A stretch of DNA of 13,837 nt from Chloroflexota bacterium (GTDB lineage: Bacteria > Chloroflexota > Dormibacteria > Aeolococcales > Aeolococcaceae): assembly GCA_003491925.1 (NCBI GenBank), contig DNAU01000339.1:1-13837 (forward strand), in the 5' to 3' direction. The translations under genes and the position numbers were made by a program. The notes below the pieces were generated by a model. It was not told the DNA's origin. It ran no database searches and saw only the letters and a list, made by a program, of their open reading frames with translations. Of the stretch, positions 7,267-13,767 are shown in pieces; within the stretch, counting starts at the first letter, position 1; every line of letters starts with the position of its first letter.

Positions 7267-7353
7267 GGACGGCCTGACCGGAACGTCTGGCTGAGGGAGC
7301 CCCAGTTCGGCGCCTCTCCCCGAGGGGACGACGGACGGGCGCGTGGCTCGGCA

Positions 7354-7359
7354 TACTGT
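7354..7359 (+). promoter_or_regulatory. -10 hexamer TACTGT of the gcvPA-gcvPB-pyrE operon
   Basis: TACTGT ends 8 bases before ATG 7368, consistent with leaderless transcription; no Shine-Dalgarno and no clear -35 are seen. The arrangement leaves no room for a glycine riboswitch, which often precedes gcv operons in other bacteria. Confidence 0.55.
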
Positions 7360-7367
7360 GAGCGACC

Positions 7368-8702
7368 ATGGCCTACCTCCCCAACGGAGCCGCCGAGCGC
7401 CAGCAGATGCTGGAGGCGATCGGGGCGGCCAGCGTGGAGGACCTCTTCGCATCGGTTCCGGCGCGGCTTCGCCACCCCCGGCTGAACCTCCCGCCCCCCC
7501 TTGCCGAGCAGGATCTGGTCACCGAGCTGGAGCGCCTGGCCGCCCGCAACCATCCCCTCGGTGAGCTCGACTCCTTCCTGGGCGCCGGCGTCTACCGACG
7601 CTACGTCCCCGCCATCGTGCGGGCGGCCGTGGCCCGCCCCGAGTTCTACACCGCCTACACCCCCTACCAGGCGGAGGCCTCGCAGGGCACCCTCCAGACG
7701 ATCTTCGAGTTCCAGTCGATGATCTGCGCCCTGACCGGGCTGGAGGTGGCCAACGCCTCGCTGTACGACGGTGCCTCCGCGGCCGCGGAGGCGGTGATGA
7801 TGGCCGTCGCCCAGACCGGGCGGCACCGCGTGGTGGCGGAGGCCGACCTGAACCCGGAGACGCTGTCGGTCATCCGCACCTACGCCCGGGGCCGCGAGGT
7901 CGAGGTGGTGACCGCGGACGGCATCGGCCACGCGGTGGGGCCCGAGGACGCCTGCGCGGTGGTGGCCCAGCCCGGATTCCTCGGGACCGTGGATGACCTC
8001 CTCCCGGTCGCGGAGGCCGCCCGCGCCGCCGGGGCGATCTCGATCTGCTGCGCCGACCCGATCGCCTGCGCGCTCCTCGTCCCGCCCGGTGAGCTCGGCT
8101 TCGACATCGCCGTGGGGGATGGCCAGCCGCTGGGCATCGCCCCCTCCTTCGGCGGCCCTCACCTGGGCTTCATGGCAGTGCGGCAGGAGCTGATGCGGCG
8201 GATGCCGGGGCGGCTGGTGGGGCAGACCCACGACCACCACGGCCGGCGCGCCTACGCCCTCACTCTCCAGGCGCGCGAGCAGCACATCCGGCGCGAGAAG
8301 GCGACGTCCAACATCTGCACCAACCACGCCCTGACCGCCCTGGCGGCGACCGTCTACATGGCCAGGATGGGAGCGGGGGGGATGCGCCGGGTGGCCGAGG
8401 TCAGCGTCCAGCGCGCCCACCACCTGGCCGCCCGCCTGACCAGGCTGGAGGGCATCCGCCTCGCCGAGCCCGACCGCCCCTACCTCTGGGAGTTCGCGCT
8501 CCGGGTGCCCGGCGACGCGGAGGTCTTCGCGGCGGCGCTCCGGCGGGAGGGCATCGTGGCCGGGCTGCCGCTGGGACGCGTCGACCCGCGGCGGGGCGAC
8601 CAGCTCCTAGTCTGCTGCACCGAGACCACCTCCCCGGCCTCCATCGACCGCTACGTCGCTGCCGCGGCCCGGGTCGCCGAACCGGCGGGGGTGGGCGCAT
8701 GA
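7368..8702 (+). CDS. gcvPA: glycine dehydrogenase (decarboxylating) subunit 1
   Basis: The 444-residue length matches GcvPA. Recognisable family segments include YLPNGAAERQQML at the N-terminus, FLGAGVYRRYVPAIV near residue 68, FYTAYTPYQAEASQGTLQ (about 90-108), and ANASLYDGASAAAEA (about 128-142). With GcvPB it forms the P-protein of the glycine cleavage system. That PLP enzyme decarboxylates glycine and loads the aminomethyl group on lipoyl-GcvH. GcvPA lacks the PLP-lysine, which is in GcvPB. The two-subunit form is common in Chloroflexota, Bacillota, Thermotogota and archaea. The stop overlaps the gcvPB start by 4 bases (ATGA), indicating translational coupling and balanced synthesis. It is the first gene of a three-gene operon with a leaderless promoter. 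Confidence 0.96.
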   Translation: MAYLPNGAAERQQMLEAIGAASVEDLFASVPARLRHPRLNLPPPLAEQDLVTELERLAARNHPLGELDSFLGAGVYRRYVPAIVRAAVARPEFYTAYTPYQAEASQGTLQTIFEFQSMICALTGLEVANASLYDGASAAAEAVMMAVAQTGRHRVVAEADLNPETLSVIRTYARGREVEVVTADGIGHAVGPEDACAVVAQPGFLGTVDDLLPVAEAARAAGAISICCADPIACALLVPPGELGFDIAVGDGQPLGIAPSFGGPHLGFMAVRQELMRRMPGRLVGQTHDHHGRRAYALTLQAREQHIRREKATSNICTNHALTALAATVYMARMGAGGMRRVAEVSVQRAHHLAARLTRLEGIRLAEPDRPYLWEFALRVPGDAEVFAAALRREGIVAGLPLGRVDPRRGDQLLVCCTETTSPASIDRYVAAAARVAEPAGVGA

Positions 8703-10207
8703 GCGGGATGCCGGTACCGGGCGCGGGGGCGGGGGAGCCGGTGGCGGAGTGGGCCGGCGACGAGCCGCTCGTCTTCGAGCTGAGCGGCGACCTGCGGGGC
8801 GGGCCGCGCGAGGTCGAGCCCGGCGTCCCGGTCGAGGCCCTGGAGCGGCTGCTTCCCGGGGTGGGGCTGCGCACCACGCCGGCTCCGATCCCGGCGGTGC
8901 CCGAGCCCGTGCTGGCCCGGCATCTCGGCCGGCTGGCGCGCCGCAACCACAACCTCCACCAGGGGATCTACCCGCTGGGCAGCTGCACCATGAAGTACAA
9001 CCCGGCTGTCGACGAGCAGCTCGCCGGGCTGACTGGGTTCGCCGACCTCCACCCCGATCAGGACATCGACGACGTTCAGGGGGCGCTCCAGCTGATGTGG
9101 GAGCTGGAGAGACTCCTCTGCGAGATCACCGGGATGGCGCGGATCTCGCTCCAGCCGGCGGCGGGAGCGCACGGCGAGTGGACCGGGCTGCGGATGATCC
9201 AGGCGTATCACGCCGCCCGCGGCGACACCGCTCGCACCCGGGTGCTCATCCCCGACTCCGCCCACGGGACCAATCCGGCCTCGGCGGCCCTCGCCGGTCT
9301 GGAGGTGGTCACGGTGCGGAGCAACAGCGACGGCACGGTGGATGTCGCCGACCTCGGTGGCCGGCTGGACCGCTCGGTGGCCGCCATCATGATGACCAAC
9401 CCCAACACTCTCGGGGTTTTCGAGAAGGACATCATGGAGATCGCCCGCATCGCCCACGAGGCGGGCTCGCTCCTCTACTACGACGGTGCCAACCTCAACG
9501 CCCTGGTCGGGCTGGCACGTCCGGGTGACATGGGCTTCGACGTCGTCCACCTCAACCTGCACAAGACCTTCTCGACGCCGCACGGGGGCGGCGGCCCCGG
9601 CAGCGGGCCGGTTGGGGTCGCCCCGGCTCTCACCGACTTCCTGCCGGTGCCGACCGTCGAGCGCACCGGCGATCGCTTCCTGCTCAACCACGACCGGCCA
9701 CGGTCGATCGGCAAGGTGCGTGCCCACTACGGCAACTTCGGCATGCTGGTCCGCGCCTACGCCTACATCCGCAGCTATGGCTCCACCATCTCCCAGGTGG
9801 CCCAGGACGCGGTCCTCAACGCCCGCTACCTGCAGGCGCGGCTGGCTCCCCTCTTCCCGATGGCGGTGCCCTCGGACTCGATGCACGAGTTCGTCGCCAC
9901 CACCAGGGGCTGCCGGGTGCCCGAGCTGCGCGCGATCGACGTCGCCAAGCGTCTCCTCGACTACGGCGTGTACGCACCCACCGCGTACTTCCCGACCACC
10001 GTCCCCGAGGCGCTCATGTTCGAGCCGACCGAGACCGAGTCGAAGCGCAGCCTCGACCTGCTCGCCGACACCTGCGCCGCCATCGTGGCCGAGGCGGAAC
10101 GCGACCTGGAGCACGTCAGGTCGGCGCCTCATCTGACCCCGGTCAGCCGCGTCGACGAGGTCGAGGCGGCCCGCCGGCCGGTGCTGCGCTGGAAACCGGC
10201 GGAGTGA
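8699..10207 (+). CDS. gcvPB: glycine dehydrogenase (decarboxylating) subunit 2
   Basis: The 502-residue product is clearly the PLP-bearing half of P-protein. GSCTMKYNP lies near residue 97, PDSAHGTNPASA near 185, and the PLP-lysine motif is NLHKTFSTPHGGGGPG with Lys289. Its length is near the usual 480-500; the first 20 residues are a variable, Gly/Pro-rich extension. ATG 8699 overlaps the gcvPA stop, and the stop TGA at 10205-10207 overlaps the GTG of pyrE. No gcvT, gcvH or lpd lies in the window, so the remaining glycine cleavage components are encoded elsewhere. It acts in the cytoplasm together with GcvPA. Confidence 0.97.
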   Translation: MSGMPVPGAGAGEPVAEWAGDEPLVFELSGDLRGGPREVEPGVPVEALERLLPGVGLRTTPAPIPAVPEPVLARHLGRLARRNHNLHQGIYPLGSCTMKYNPAVDEQLAGLTGFADLHPDQDIDDVQGALQLMWELERLLCEITGMARISLQPAAGAHGEWTGLRMIQAYHAARGDTARTRVLIPDSAHGTNPASAALAGLEVVTVRSNSDGTVDVADLGGRLDRSVAAIMMTNPNTLGVFEKDIMEIARIAHEAGSLLYYDGANLNALVGLARPGDMGFDVVHLNLHKTFSTPHGGGGPGSGPVGVAPALTDFLPVPTVERTGDRFLLNHDRPRSIGKVRAHYGNFGMLVRAYAYIRSYGSTISQVAQDAVLNARYLQARLAPLFPMAVPSDSMHEFVATTRGCRVPELRAIDVAKRLLDYGVYAPTAYFPTTVPEALMFEPTETESKRSLDLLADTCAAIVAEAERDLEHVRSAPHLTPVSRVDEVEAARRPVLRWKPAE

Positions 10208-10755
10208 TCGCGCCGCGCGACGAGCTCCACGAGCTGCTCGCGACGCGGGCGTTCCGCTGGGGGGACTTCGTGCTCGCGAGCGGGAGGCGCAGCGATTACT
10301 TCTTCGACGGCAAGCAGGTGACCCTGGAGGGGCGGGGGCTCTTCCTCGCGGCATCACTGATGCTGGCTCGCTGCCGCGAGCTGGAGGTGACCGCGGTGGC
10401 AGGTGACGACGGCGTCGGCCCGCTGCTCGGGGCGATCGTGGCGCTGAGCGGGTCGGGTTCCGAGCCGCCGCTGCGCGCCTTCATGATCCGCAAGGCGGAG
10501 AAGCAGCACGGCACCGCCGCCAAGATCGCGGGGCCGGCACCGGCGGCGGGGGAGCGGGTCGCGCTCGTCGACGATGTCGTCACCACCGGTGGATCGGTCT
10601 TCCGAGCGCTCGAGGTCCTGACGCCGACCGGGATCGAGGTCGCCGAGGTCCTGGTCCTGGTCGATCGGGAAGAGGGCGCGGCGGGCGCGCTGGCGGAGCG
10701 GGCCCTGCTGCTGCACGCCCTCTTCCGGCGGAGCCAGTTCAGCGCTCGAAGCTGA
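10204..10755 (+). CDS. pyrE: orotate phosphoribosyltransferase
   Basis: The 183-residue product has the PyrE N-terminal signature FVLASGRRSDYFFD (22-35), catalytic-loop residues in RKAEKQHG (about 96-103), and the PRPP-binding motif ALVDDVVTTGGS (120-131). PyrE converts orotate and PRPP to OMP in pyrimidine synthesis and is a cytoplasmic dimer in which the loop of one subunit serves the other. It is slightly shorter than the common 200-215 residues, but no core element is missing. GTG 10204 overlaps the gcvPB stop by 4 bases, so translation is coupled to a glycine-catabolic gene, which is an unusual partner. A related type I phosphoribosyltransferase is the main alternative, but the N-terminal signature favours PyrE. 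Confidence 0.88.
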   Translation: MIAPRDELHELLATRAFRWGDFVLASGRRSDYFFDGKQVTLEGRGLFLAASLMLARCRELEVTAVAGDDGVGPLLGAIVALSGSGSEPPLRAFMIRKAEKQHGTAAKIAGPAPAAGERVALVDDVVTTGGSVFRALEVLTPTGIEVAEVLVLVDREEGAAGALAERALLLHALFRRSQFSARS

Positions 10756-10822
10756 CGCCGCCCCTCACGCGCCCGCTGCCCGGGCCGGCGTGACCTCCAC
10801 CGGAGGCTCCCGGCCCGCTCCC

Positions 10823-10871
10823 CGCGGCTGAGGCGCCGCTGAGAAACGGCGACCGCCACCCCTCAGCCGCG
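10823..10871. repeat. perfect 11-bp inverted repeat with inner hairpin after pyrE
   Basis: CGCGGCTGAGG at 10823-10833 is exactly complementary to CCTCAGCCGCG at 10861-10871. Inside it CGCCG and CGGCG form a second 5-bp stem around 10834-10850. It lies about 70 bases after the pyrE stop. It could end the gcv-pyrE transcript (no U-tract) or be part of the CTGAG/CTCAG half-site array that precedes the next operon. Confidence 0.6.
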
Positions 10872-10892
10872 CCCGGCTCAGCGCCCTCTCAG
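10827..10892. promoter_or_regulatory. CTGAG/CTCAG half-site array upstream of the coiled-coil lipoprotein operon
   Basis: Five copies of the pentamer occur in 65 bases: CTGAG at 10828 and 10839, and CTCAG at 10862, 10877 and 10888. The first two and the last two pairs are each spaced by 11 bases, one helical turn. The last copy lies 65 bases before ATG 10957 and 22 bases before a weak -10 candidate, CAGCAT (10914-10919). Direct half-sites 11 bases apart are typical of OmpR/PhoB-family response regulators. That identity is inference. Confidence 0.4.
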
Positions 10893-10956
10893 GAGACCGG
10901 GCGATGGGGCTGCCAGCATGGGGCACGGATCAGTTGACCCCAGGAGGACCACCTCG

Positions 10957-11229
10957 ATGCGACGTCTCGGCAAGCTCAGCTCCGCCGCCCTGGTCGGCAC
11001 CGCCGCGCTGCTCATGGCCGGGTGCGGGCATTCGGCCCTGCCGCAGGGCCCGGCGGCGACCCAGGGCGCCGGCCTGAGCTCAGCCTCCGCGGGCACGGCG
11101 GCGAGCGCCTCCGGCGGGGTCAGCAACGCCCAGCTCAACCAGATCGACAACCAGATCAGCCAGATCGACAACCAGATCGGCCAGGCCAACCAGGGCCTGG
11201 CCACCAGCGAAGGAGATCCGACCCAATGA
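10957..11229 (+). CDS. small coiled-coil lipoprotein (Lpp-like in layout)
   Basis: The 90-residue product begins with a lipoprotein signal ending in LMAGC (modified Cys23), followed by an Ala/Ser/Gly-rich stretch of about 30 residues. A coiled coil then runs from about residue 60: Leu, Ile, Ile, Ile, Ile, Ala and Leu fall at spacings 3-4-3-4-3-4 within QLNQIDNQISQIDNQIGQ. The heptads come from two tandem 21-bp DNA repeats. AGGAGG at 10942-10947 fixes ATG 10957 (9-base spacer); the frame would also allow 10918, but that adds a sequence without signal-peptide logic. The stop overlaps the ATG of the next gene (ATGA). A lipid-anchored trimeric or dimeric coiled coil is the best guess. The family is not recognised. 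Confidence 0.78.
   Translation: MRRLGKLSSAALVGTAALLMAGCGHSALPQGPAATQGAGLSSASAGTAASASGGVSNAQLNQIDNQISQIDNQIGQANQGLATSEGDPTQ
11140..11181 (+). repeat. tandem 21-bp direct repeat encoding heptads
   Basis: Bases 11140-11160 and 11161-11181 are two adjacent 21-bp units differing at one position. Each encodes seven residues (QIDNQIS and QIDNQIG), one coiled-coil heptad. This points to growth of the coiled coil by in-frame duplication. Confidence 0.9.
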
Positions 11230-12056
11230 GACTGAGCCATCCTCTCCGCGTCGGCCTCGCCACCCTGGCCGTGACCGCGGCGCTCGGCGCTGCGAGCGCG
11301 CTGCCCGCGATGGCCGACTCCGGCTCCTCGCCCAGCCCGTCGCCGTCCGCCAGCTCGGCGCCGACCTCCAGCCCGTCGCCCTCGACCAGCACCTCGCCGA
11401 CCTCGAGCCCGTCGCCGGTTGCCAAGGTGGGCGGGTGCTCCGGGACCCAGGCCGCCATCCTCGCCTGCATCAAGCAGCGCTCGGCCACGGCCGTCTCCAA
11501 CCGCGAGACCAGGCTCCAGCAGCTGACCAACGACGTGAACGATAGCGCCGACATCACCGCCGGTGACAAGTCGACCCTTCTCGGTCAGCTCCAGTCCGAC
11601 GAGACCAGCCTCGACAGCCTGAACACGACCATCCAGAACGACACCTCGGTCAAGCAGGCCTGGCAGGACGCCCAGACGATCGTGACCGGCTACCGGGTCT
11701 ACCTGCTCGAGACCCCCAAGGTCCACCTGGTGATCGCCGCCGACACCGAGGCCACCGTCTGGTCCGACATCAGCTCGGTGATGCCGGCCCTCCAGACCGC
11801 GATCAACGACAGCACCGCCTCGGCCGCCGACAAGGAGAAGGCGCAGACCGCCTTCAACGACTGCACCAGCCAGCTCGCCGCCGCTCAGTCGGCATCGTCG
11901 GGCGTGGTCAGCGAGGTCATCGACCTCCTGCCCTCCGGCTACCCGGGGAACCAGCCGACCCTGGTCTCCGCGCGTCAGTCGGTGGTGACCGCGCGGCAGG
12001 ACCTCGGCACCTGCCGCACCGACATCAACACGATCCGCACCGCGCTCGGGATCTGA
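11226..12056 (+). CDS. secreted helical protein with Ser/Pro/Thr linker, unknown function
   Basis: The 276-residue product has a Sec signal peptide (basic MRLSHPLR, hydrophobic 9-25) with a likely signal peptidase I site after Ala30 (AMA/D). Residues 31-70 are a low-complexity Ser/Pro/Thr linker with a 12-residue near-repeat. The remaining 200 residues are mostly helical, with heptad-like stretches (NRETRLQQLTNDVND, QLQSDETSLDSL, TAFNDCTSQLAAAQ) and four cysteines that could pair after export. No catalytic motif is visible. AAGGAG at 11210-11215 and the ATGA overlap with the coiled-coil lipoprotein gene fix the start and indicate translational coupling. The two products may interact at the cell surface. 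The family is not recognised; a wall- or surface-associated role is inference. Confidence 0.8.
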   Translation: MRLSHPLRVGLATLAVTAALGAASALPAMADSGSSPSPSPSASSAPTSSPSPSTSTSPTSSPSPVAKVGGCSGTQAAILACIKQRSATAVSNRETRLQQLTNDVNDSADITAGDKSTLLGQLQSDETSLDSLNTTIQNDTSVKQAWQDAQTIVTGYRVYLLETPKVHLVIAADTEATVWSDISSVMPALQTAINDSTASAADKEKAQTAFNDCTSQLAAAQSASSGVVSEVIDLLPSGYPGNQPTLVSARQSVVTARQDLGTCRTDINTIRTALGI

Positions 12057-12079
12057 CCCGGTCCCGACCCGGCGGACAG

Positions 12080-12110
12080 AGGGCGGAGGTGCGACCGGCT
12101 CCTCCGCCCT
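12080..12110 (+). terminator. hairpin terminator after the secreted protein gene
   Basis: AGGGCGGAGG (12080-12089) pairs perfectly with CCTCCGCCCT (12101-12110) around an 11-base loop, starting 24 bases after the stop codon at 12054-12056. The U-tract is minimal, as is common in high-GC bacteria. It ends the two-gene operon before the promoter of the next lipoprotein gene. Confidence 0.65.
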
Positions 12111-12135
12111 TCGGTGTGACCGTGGCCGAAGTGCC

Positions 12136-12141
12136 TACCAT
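12136..12141 (+). promoter_or_regulatory. -10 hexamer TACCAT of a leaderless promoter
   Basis: TACCAT ends 7 bases before GTG 12149 and there is no Shine-Dalgarno. This is the same geometry as at 4829, 7036 and 7354. Confidence 0.6.
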
Positions 12142-12148
12142 CGGGTGA

Positions 12149-12868
12149 GTGTTGACACGGCTCGGGCCCACCACCCTCGCGGCCGCGGCGCTGTTCCTGA
12201 CGGCGGCCGGCTGCGGAGGGTCGACGCAGCGCCCCGCCACCGCGACGCCCTCCCCCACCCCGCCACCCTCCGCGACGGCAACCGCGTCGCCGACCCCCGC
12301 CCCGGACAGCGAGCAGGTGGCGATCGTCAGCTCCGGGTTCGGGGCCTACGACCTCCAGGTCTACCCGATCGCGGTGCTGCACAACCTGGCTTCGGCCCAC
12401 ACCGCCAGCCAGGTGGTGGTCAGCTTCACCGTCGACCTCTCGAGCGGGGGCTACGAGCTCTCCGCGGAGCCGGTGTCGCTGGCCCCGGGCGAGACCCTGG
12501 GGGTGACCGTCCTCTGCACCGACTCGTGCGACGGGGCCACCGGCATCGAGGCCGCGACTCGGGTCGGGACCTGGGTGGCGGGCGGGCGCAGCGTCATCAC
12601 GGCCGGGGCGGCCTCCTGGACCTGCGGGTCCCCATGCCCCGGCTCCCGCGGATATCAGGGGGACGTCACCGGGACCCTCAGCGGCGACGTGCCGCCGGGC
12701 ATGCTGGTCGGCTTCTCCGCCGTCTGCGTGAACAGCGGGGGGACCATCGTCGGAGGCGGGCTCCTGCCCTCGGTCTGGCCGGATGCCTCCTCGGCCTCGG
12801 CGTCGGTGCCGGCCCTGGTCACGACTCAGCCGGCGTCATGCCAGCTGTACGGGACCGAGGTCAGCTAG
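12149..12868 (+). CDS. lipoprotein with Thr/Pro/Ser linker and cysteine-rich domain, unknown function
   Basis: The 239-residue product starts with a lipoprotein signal; the lipobox is A-A-G-C with Cys22. Residues about 30-53 form a Thr/Pro/Ser/Ala linker. The outer domain (about 55-239) is beta-rich, and its segment SVSLAPGETLGVTVLC-like region (near 112-125) resembles strands of an Ig-like fold. It contains six cysteines, two in the CTDSC loop and two in CGSPC, so disulfides are likely. No catalytic residues are recognised. It resembles the lipoprotein at 3448-3924 in design (short signal, Pro/Thr linker, beta domain, late cysteine), but I cannot claim homology. GTG 12149 is chosen because of the promoter 7 bases upstream and the immediately correct signal peptide. 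Confidence 0.75.
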   Translation: MLTRLGPTTLAAAALFLTAAGCGGSTQRPATATPSPTPPPSATATASPTPAPDSEQVAIVSSGFGAYDLQVYPIAVLHNLASAHTASQVVVSFTVDLSSGGYELSAEPVSLAPGETLGVTVLCTDSCDGATGIEAATRVGTWVAGGRSVITAGAASWTCGSPCPGSRGYQGDVTGTLSGDVPPGMLVGFSAVCVNSGGTIVGGGLLPSVWPDASSASASVPALVTTQPASCQLYGTEVS

Positions 12869-12878
12869 TCCGCTGACC
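12859..12878. terminator. hairpin at the convergent junction, possibly bidirectional
   Basis: GGTCAGC (12859-12865) pairs perfectly with GCTGACC (12872-12878) around a 6-base loop that contains the TAG stop of the lipoprotein gene. It lies between two convergent genes whose stop codons are 21 bases apart, so it could serve both. It lacks a U-tract. Confidence 0.5.
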
Positions 12879-12889
12879 CGGAGGGCGCG

Positions 12890-13594
12890 CTAGGCGTGCG
12901 AGCAGACCGGCCAGGCCGACGAGTCACCTGAGGCGAACATGCTGGCCGCGATCTGCGACTGCTGGACCGGATCCCAGATGTCGGTGCCCCCGTGCGCCCG
13001 GAAGGTGGACATCAGGAATTGGAAGATCCCGTAGTACGGGCCGGAGGGGTTGTACGCATTGGGCCGCAGCGTGGACTCGCACTCCGCGGTGCTGATCATC
13101 CAGCTCGGGCTGACTCCGTCGGCATCCGCTGCGCTGGTGATGATGGCCTCGACCTCGGCCGCGGTGTAGGTGTCGGCGGGGATCGTGATCCCGTCGACCT
13201 GGTGGAGGGGGGAGAGACGGGGCACGGCGGGCAGAGCGGTCAGCGAGGGCGGGGTCAGGCTCGGTGATCCGGCACTCGCCGGGTCGCCGAGGGGTGGGAG
13301 GTGGATGCGGAGAAGCGCGCTCGCGGAGCTCAGCGGCGGCCCCTGGACCGGGACCGCGGACGGGACGGAGAAGGCCGCCACGGCCATGGTGACCACGGCG
13401 CCGAGGGGCAGGATGGCGGCGGCCGCCAGCAGCTCCCCGAGCCGGCGGGGAATCCAGATCCGACCACGGGACCGGGGCAGGCGGGGCAGCCCCCGCACCA
13501 GCCCGCGCCGGGCCGGGTGGAGCGCGGAGACGGGATGGCGGAGGGTCCGCCCCAGCAGGGCGGCCGGCCCCGGAAGGCGGCTCACAGGTCGCAC
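12890..13594 (-). CDS. membrane-anchored Rpf/SLT-like muralytic enzyme
   Basis: From GTG 13594 the product is 234 residues. A basic, Pro-rich cytoplasmic N-terminus (1-51) is followed by one membrane helix (about 52-75), a Pro/Ser-rich outer linker (78-130) and a C-terminal lysozyme-fold domain (about 135-234). That domain contains AECESTLRPNAYNPSG, with likely catalytic Glu173, then PYYGIFQF, and ends in AWPVCSHA. The CES...YYGIFQF...WPVC pattern matches resuscitation-promoting factors and related lytic transglycosylases, which cleave peptidoglycan glycan strands; Cys172 and Cys231 may form the disulfide seen in Rpf. Anchoring by a helix with a long basic tail, rather than by a signal peptide, is unusual. 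The GTG has AGGAGA 10 bases upstream; the frame extends to 13777, but that part is the leader. It is convergent with the lipoprotein gene. Confidence 0.85.
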   Translation of the reverse strand: MRPVSRLPGPAALLGRTLRHPVSALHPARRGLVRGLPRLPRSRGRIWIPRRLGELLAAAAILPLGAVVTMAVAAFSVPSAVPVQGPPLSSASALLRIHLPPLGDPASAGSPSLTPPSLTALPAVPRLSPLHQVDGITIPADTYTAAEVEAIITSAADADGVSPSWMISTAECESTLRPNAYNPSGPYYGIFQFLMSTFRAHGGTDIWDPVQQSQIAASMFASGDSSAWPVCSHA

Positions 13595-13760
13595 AGAGGT
13601 GATCTCTCCTGACCGCCCCGACCGTTCCCGCCTCGATTCGCTGCTGCACGACGGCAAACCGCGGGGCAGATGGGTCTTCGGTTCCACCGAGGCTGGGGGG
13701 TGGGCCGCGGACCGGCGGAGTGATGCCCGCCGGAGGGGACGTGATCGGGGCGATCCGTGA
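13595..13760 (-). promoter_or_regulatory. long structured 5' leader of the Rpf-like gene (candidate riboswitch-like element)
   Basis: If transcription starts about 13760 the leader is about 165 bases. RNA bases 13755-13743 can pair with 13623-13611 in a 13-bp helix (two G-U pairs) that ends one base before the Shine-Dalgarno (13610-13605). It can be extended inwards by 5 bp across a bulge (13740-13736 with 13629-13624). Inside are a 7-bp hairpin (13733-13727 with 13718-13712) and a GCCTCG/CGAGGC stem (13693-13688 with 13635-13630). The Shine-Dalgarno can also pair locally with CCTCT just before the GTG. I could not match it to the c-di-AMP (ydaO) consensus or another known class. Confidence 0.45.
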
Positions 13761-13767
13761 CCCGAGC

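Noticed and set aside
7267..7367. Glycine riboswitch upstream of gcvPA
   Set aside because: Only 101 bases are available, the likely -10 lies 8 bases before the ATG, and no paired glycine-aptamer core is visible. The small imperfect hairpin at about 7286-7304 is too weak to list.
7173..10357. Long minus-strand open frames opposite gcvPA and gcvPB
   Set aside because: Low-complexity His/Arg/Gly/Val-rich translations typical of antisense GC-rich frames; the plus-strand genes are unmistakable.
10918..10956. Upstream ATG (10918) for the coiled-coil lipoprotein
   Set aside because: ATG 10957 has AGGAGG 9 bases upstream and starts directly with a proper lipoprotein signal; the extension would put a charged stretch before it.
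11334..11416. Repeated AGCCCGTCGCC blocks (CRISPR-like or regulatory repeats)
   Set aside because: They encode the Ser/Pro/Thr linker of the secreted protein (a 12-residue near-repeat, 36 bases apart) and are explained by coding constraints.
13595..13760. c-di-AMP (ydaO) riboswitch, expected upstream of an rpf-like gene
   Set aside because: I searched by eye for the conserved blocks of that class and did not find them, so the leader is reported as an unassigned structured candidate instead.
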